From: Gammaproteobacteria bacterium
GTDB taxonomy: Bacteria > Pseudomonadota > Gammaproteobacteria > Pseudomonadales > Azotimanducaceae
Length of the DNA stretch: 64,000 nucleotides
Direction: 5' to 3'
Assembly (NCBI GenBank): GCA_021773555.1
Contig: JAJFKA010000012.1
Span: 62,001-126,000, forward strand
Part shown: positions 62,867 to 64,000 of the stretch, piece after piece
Position numbering within the stretch: the stretch's first letter is position 1
Layout of the letters: each line of letters opens with the position of its first letter
Notes under the pieces: model-generated
What the model was told of the DNA's origin: nothing
The model's input: only the letters and a program-made list of their open reading frames with translations
Databases searched by the model: none
Translations under genes and position numbers: made by a program

Positions 62867-64000
62867 ATGAGCAGGATAGCCACAGAATTGATGTTTCTTA
62901 TTGCACTACCTCCCGTAGTGCTGGCAATCGTCGCCTTCCTTACCCCAGATCCTCCCAGCTATGTGTTTATCTCGCTCCTGTCAGCGGTAATCCTGATGTC
63001 GATCGCGATCGCTCGATGGATCATGCATGTGTCCATCACGCCGTTAGAGCGCGCTTTAAATCGACTAGGTAGCCCACCGATCCAGCCCGGGAGCCTGGGA
63101 TCTCTGGCTGAACAAATCGATGCCCTGGTAGAGCAGGTCGTGCATCAGCAAGTCTGCCAACAAAATAAATTCGAGGTGAGTGTCGGTAATCTCCAGAAAA
63201 ATCTACAGGATCGTGAGAACCGGCATTCAGATATCCTAAACCGGGCTCATCGACAAAAAACGGCAGACGAAGCAACGCGTCTTATCGCGCTATCGCTTCT
63301 CAAAGTGCTCGTGGGCATGACCAACAAGGCTAATCACGAAACAACAACGTTGCAGCAGGATGTCGAAAAAATAACTCACACTGTCAGGTTACTGGACTTT
63401 GTGATGAGGCAATCCCTGCAAAAACCTTTCGGAGCAGGGCCCGAACAAGTTAACGTCTGGCAGTTCAGCGACGAGATCATTGGCCTGCTCGACCCACTCT
63501 GTCAGGAAAAGGGAATCGCACTTAATGTGCTCGTCGATGCAGACTGTCCCGTCGAAGTTGAATTGGACTACCGCGATCGCGCACTCATTTTCCTGTTTGT
63601 TCTGCAATACCTGCTTGGACTCACGGATGAGGCAGCCAGCCACCTGATCAGTATTAAGTCCTCACTCCATTTACTTGAACTACATCTTGGTCCCCGTGAT
63701 TGTCCCGGTCCTGAACTGTACAACTCATATCTTAAACAACTGCTGGATGACCACCACGAGATTCGCGAAAACACACTGCGCATACCGCTGATCTCAAAAA
63801 ATGCTGTATTACAAACTTCCCTTTCCGGGATGGTTGGACTTGTGATCTGCGATGACGAGATCGCAAGAGAAAGCCTGATTGTGCGGCTTCGAGCGCTTGG
63901 TGTGGTACTGGGCGTCGACTTCAAATCAGACAGACTTCAATTTTGCCTGGTGCACAATGTTGACAGCCCGGCATTCAAGGCGATCGTGCCTTATCTTAAT
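62867..64000 (+). CDS. BarA/GacS-locus sensor-like protein, degenerate, 3' end outside window
   Basis: Open for 378 codons to the window edge. Two TM helices (about 8-25 and 32-52) with only a tiny periplasmic loop precede a HAMP-like and coiled-coil region (60-140). Where the kinase H-box should be there is NKANHETTTLQQDVEKI, with a His-Glu pair but no SHEIRTPL. The ATPase-like part (about 190-310) lacks a clear N-box and DxGxG. At about 314 a receiver-like start (GLVICDDEIARESL) follows. Position beside cysM-rlmD-relA matches gacS of pseudomonads, so this is likely a diverged GacS/BarA relative. Confidence 0.65.
   Translation, partial: MSRIATELMFLIALPPVVLAIVAFLTPDPPSYVFISLLSAVILMSIAIARWIMHVSITPLERALNRLGSPPIQPGSLGSLAEQIDALVEQVVHQQVCQQNKFEVSVGNLQKNLQDRENRHSDILNRAHRQKTADEATRLIALSLLKVLVGMTNKANHETTTLQQDVEKITHTVRLLDFVMRQSLQKPFGAGPEQVNVWQFSDEIIGLLDPLCQEKGIALNVLVDADCPVEVELDYRDRALIFLFVLQYLLGLTDEAASHLISIKSSLHLLELHLGPRDCPGPELYNSYLKQLLDDHHEIRENTLRIPLISKNAVLQTSLSGMVGLVICDDEIARESLIVRLRALGVVLGVDFKSDRLQFCLVHNVDSPAFKAIVPYLN

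Noticed and set aside
1-64000. tRNA, rRNA, prophage or insertion sequence genes
   Set aside because: No sequence resembling these was seen; the gene content is housekeeping and metabolic throughout.

Overview
The window is a contiguous piece of a gammaproteobacterial chromosome, most likely from a free-living aquatic or marine lineage. Evidence for this is the gene order cdsA-dxr-rseP-bamA-ompH-lpxD-fabZ-lpxB-rnhB, the rpsB-tsf-pyrH-frr run divergent from map-glnD-dapC-dapD-dapE, and the Pseudomonas-like neighbourhood relA-rlmD-cysM next to a BarA/GacS-like gene. No rRNA, tRNA, CRISPR array, prophage or transposase gene was seen. The genus cannot be named from the sequence alone.

Layout. 1-4.4 kb: a partial lipoprotein, an SDR oxidoreductase, an exported MsrA, a PhoH-type ATPase preceded by a small ORF with an ideal ribosome binding site, a small P-loop protein, and a VOC protein whose promoter is covered by two MarR/SlyA-like palindromes. 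4.5-13.6 kb: a same-strand accessory block made of a MarR regulator, PhyH-type dioxygenase, amidohydrolase, aminopeptidase P, acyl-CoA synthetase and aminotransferase, followed by an exported DUF442-like phosphatase and a double-hotdog hydratase. 13.9-24.8 kb: a hybrid histidine kinase, an SDR, a six-TM protein ending in a four-cysteine LPICxxCK/CPDC module, asnS, and a periplasmic sulfur module (SBP56 methanethiol oxidase, SCO copper protein, RidA, metallo-beta-lactamase fold hydrolase, and a divergent di-haem MauG-like protein), then a lone receiver protein and a GST. 24.8-38 kb: the envelope and translation supercluster on the minus strand. Two normally embedded essential genes, lpxA (between fabZ and lpxB) and uppS (between frr and cdsA), are absent from it. 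38.2-51.8 kb, plus strand: map, glnD, dapC, dapD, dapE, an unknown 129-residue protein, type II secretion gspN-gspC-gspD, and plsB.

51.77-52.64 kb: between the convergent genes plsB and rsmJ lies a dense array of palindromic repeats. Hairpin arms are preserved while the 3-nt loops differ in every copy. Two near-identical 125-bp copies of a larger structured element are also present, one of them closed by a 20-bp stem. This array is the least explained part of the window.

52.6-64 kb: rsmJ-tsaB-yoaA, mobA, a histone H1-like Lys/Ala protein, adk, relA, rlmD, cysM, and a right-truncated BarA/GacS-locus sensor that appears to lack the kinase core motifs.

The housekeeping part makes ribosomes, outer membrane (Bam, lipid A, phospholipid), lysine/peptidoglycan precursor and nitrogen/stringent signals. 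The rpsB promoter carries a GC-rich discriminator, consistent with control by the ppGpp that RelA makes. The accessory part suggests use of acyl-CoA or amide-type organic substrates and of methylated sulfur compounds.
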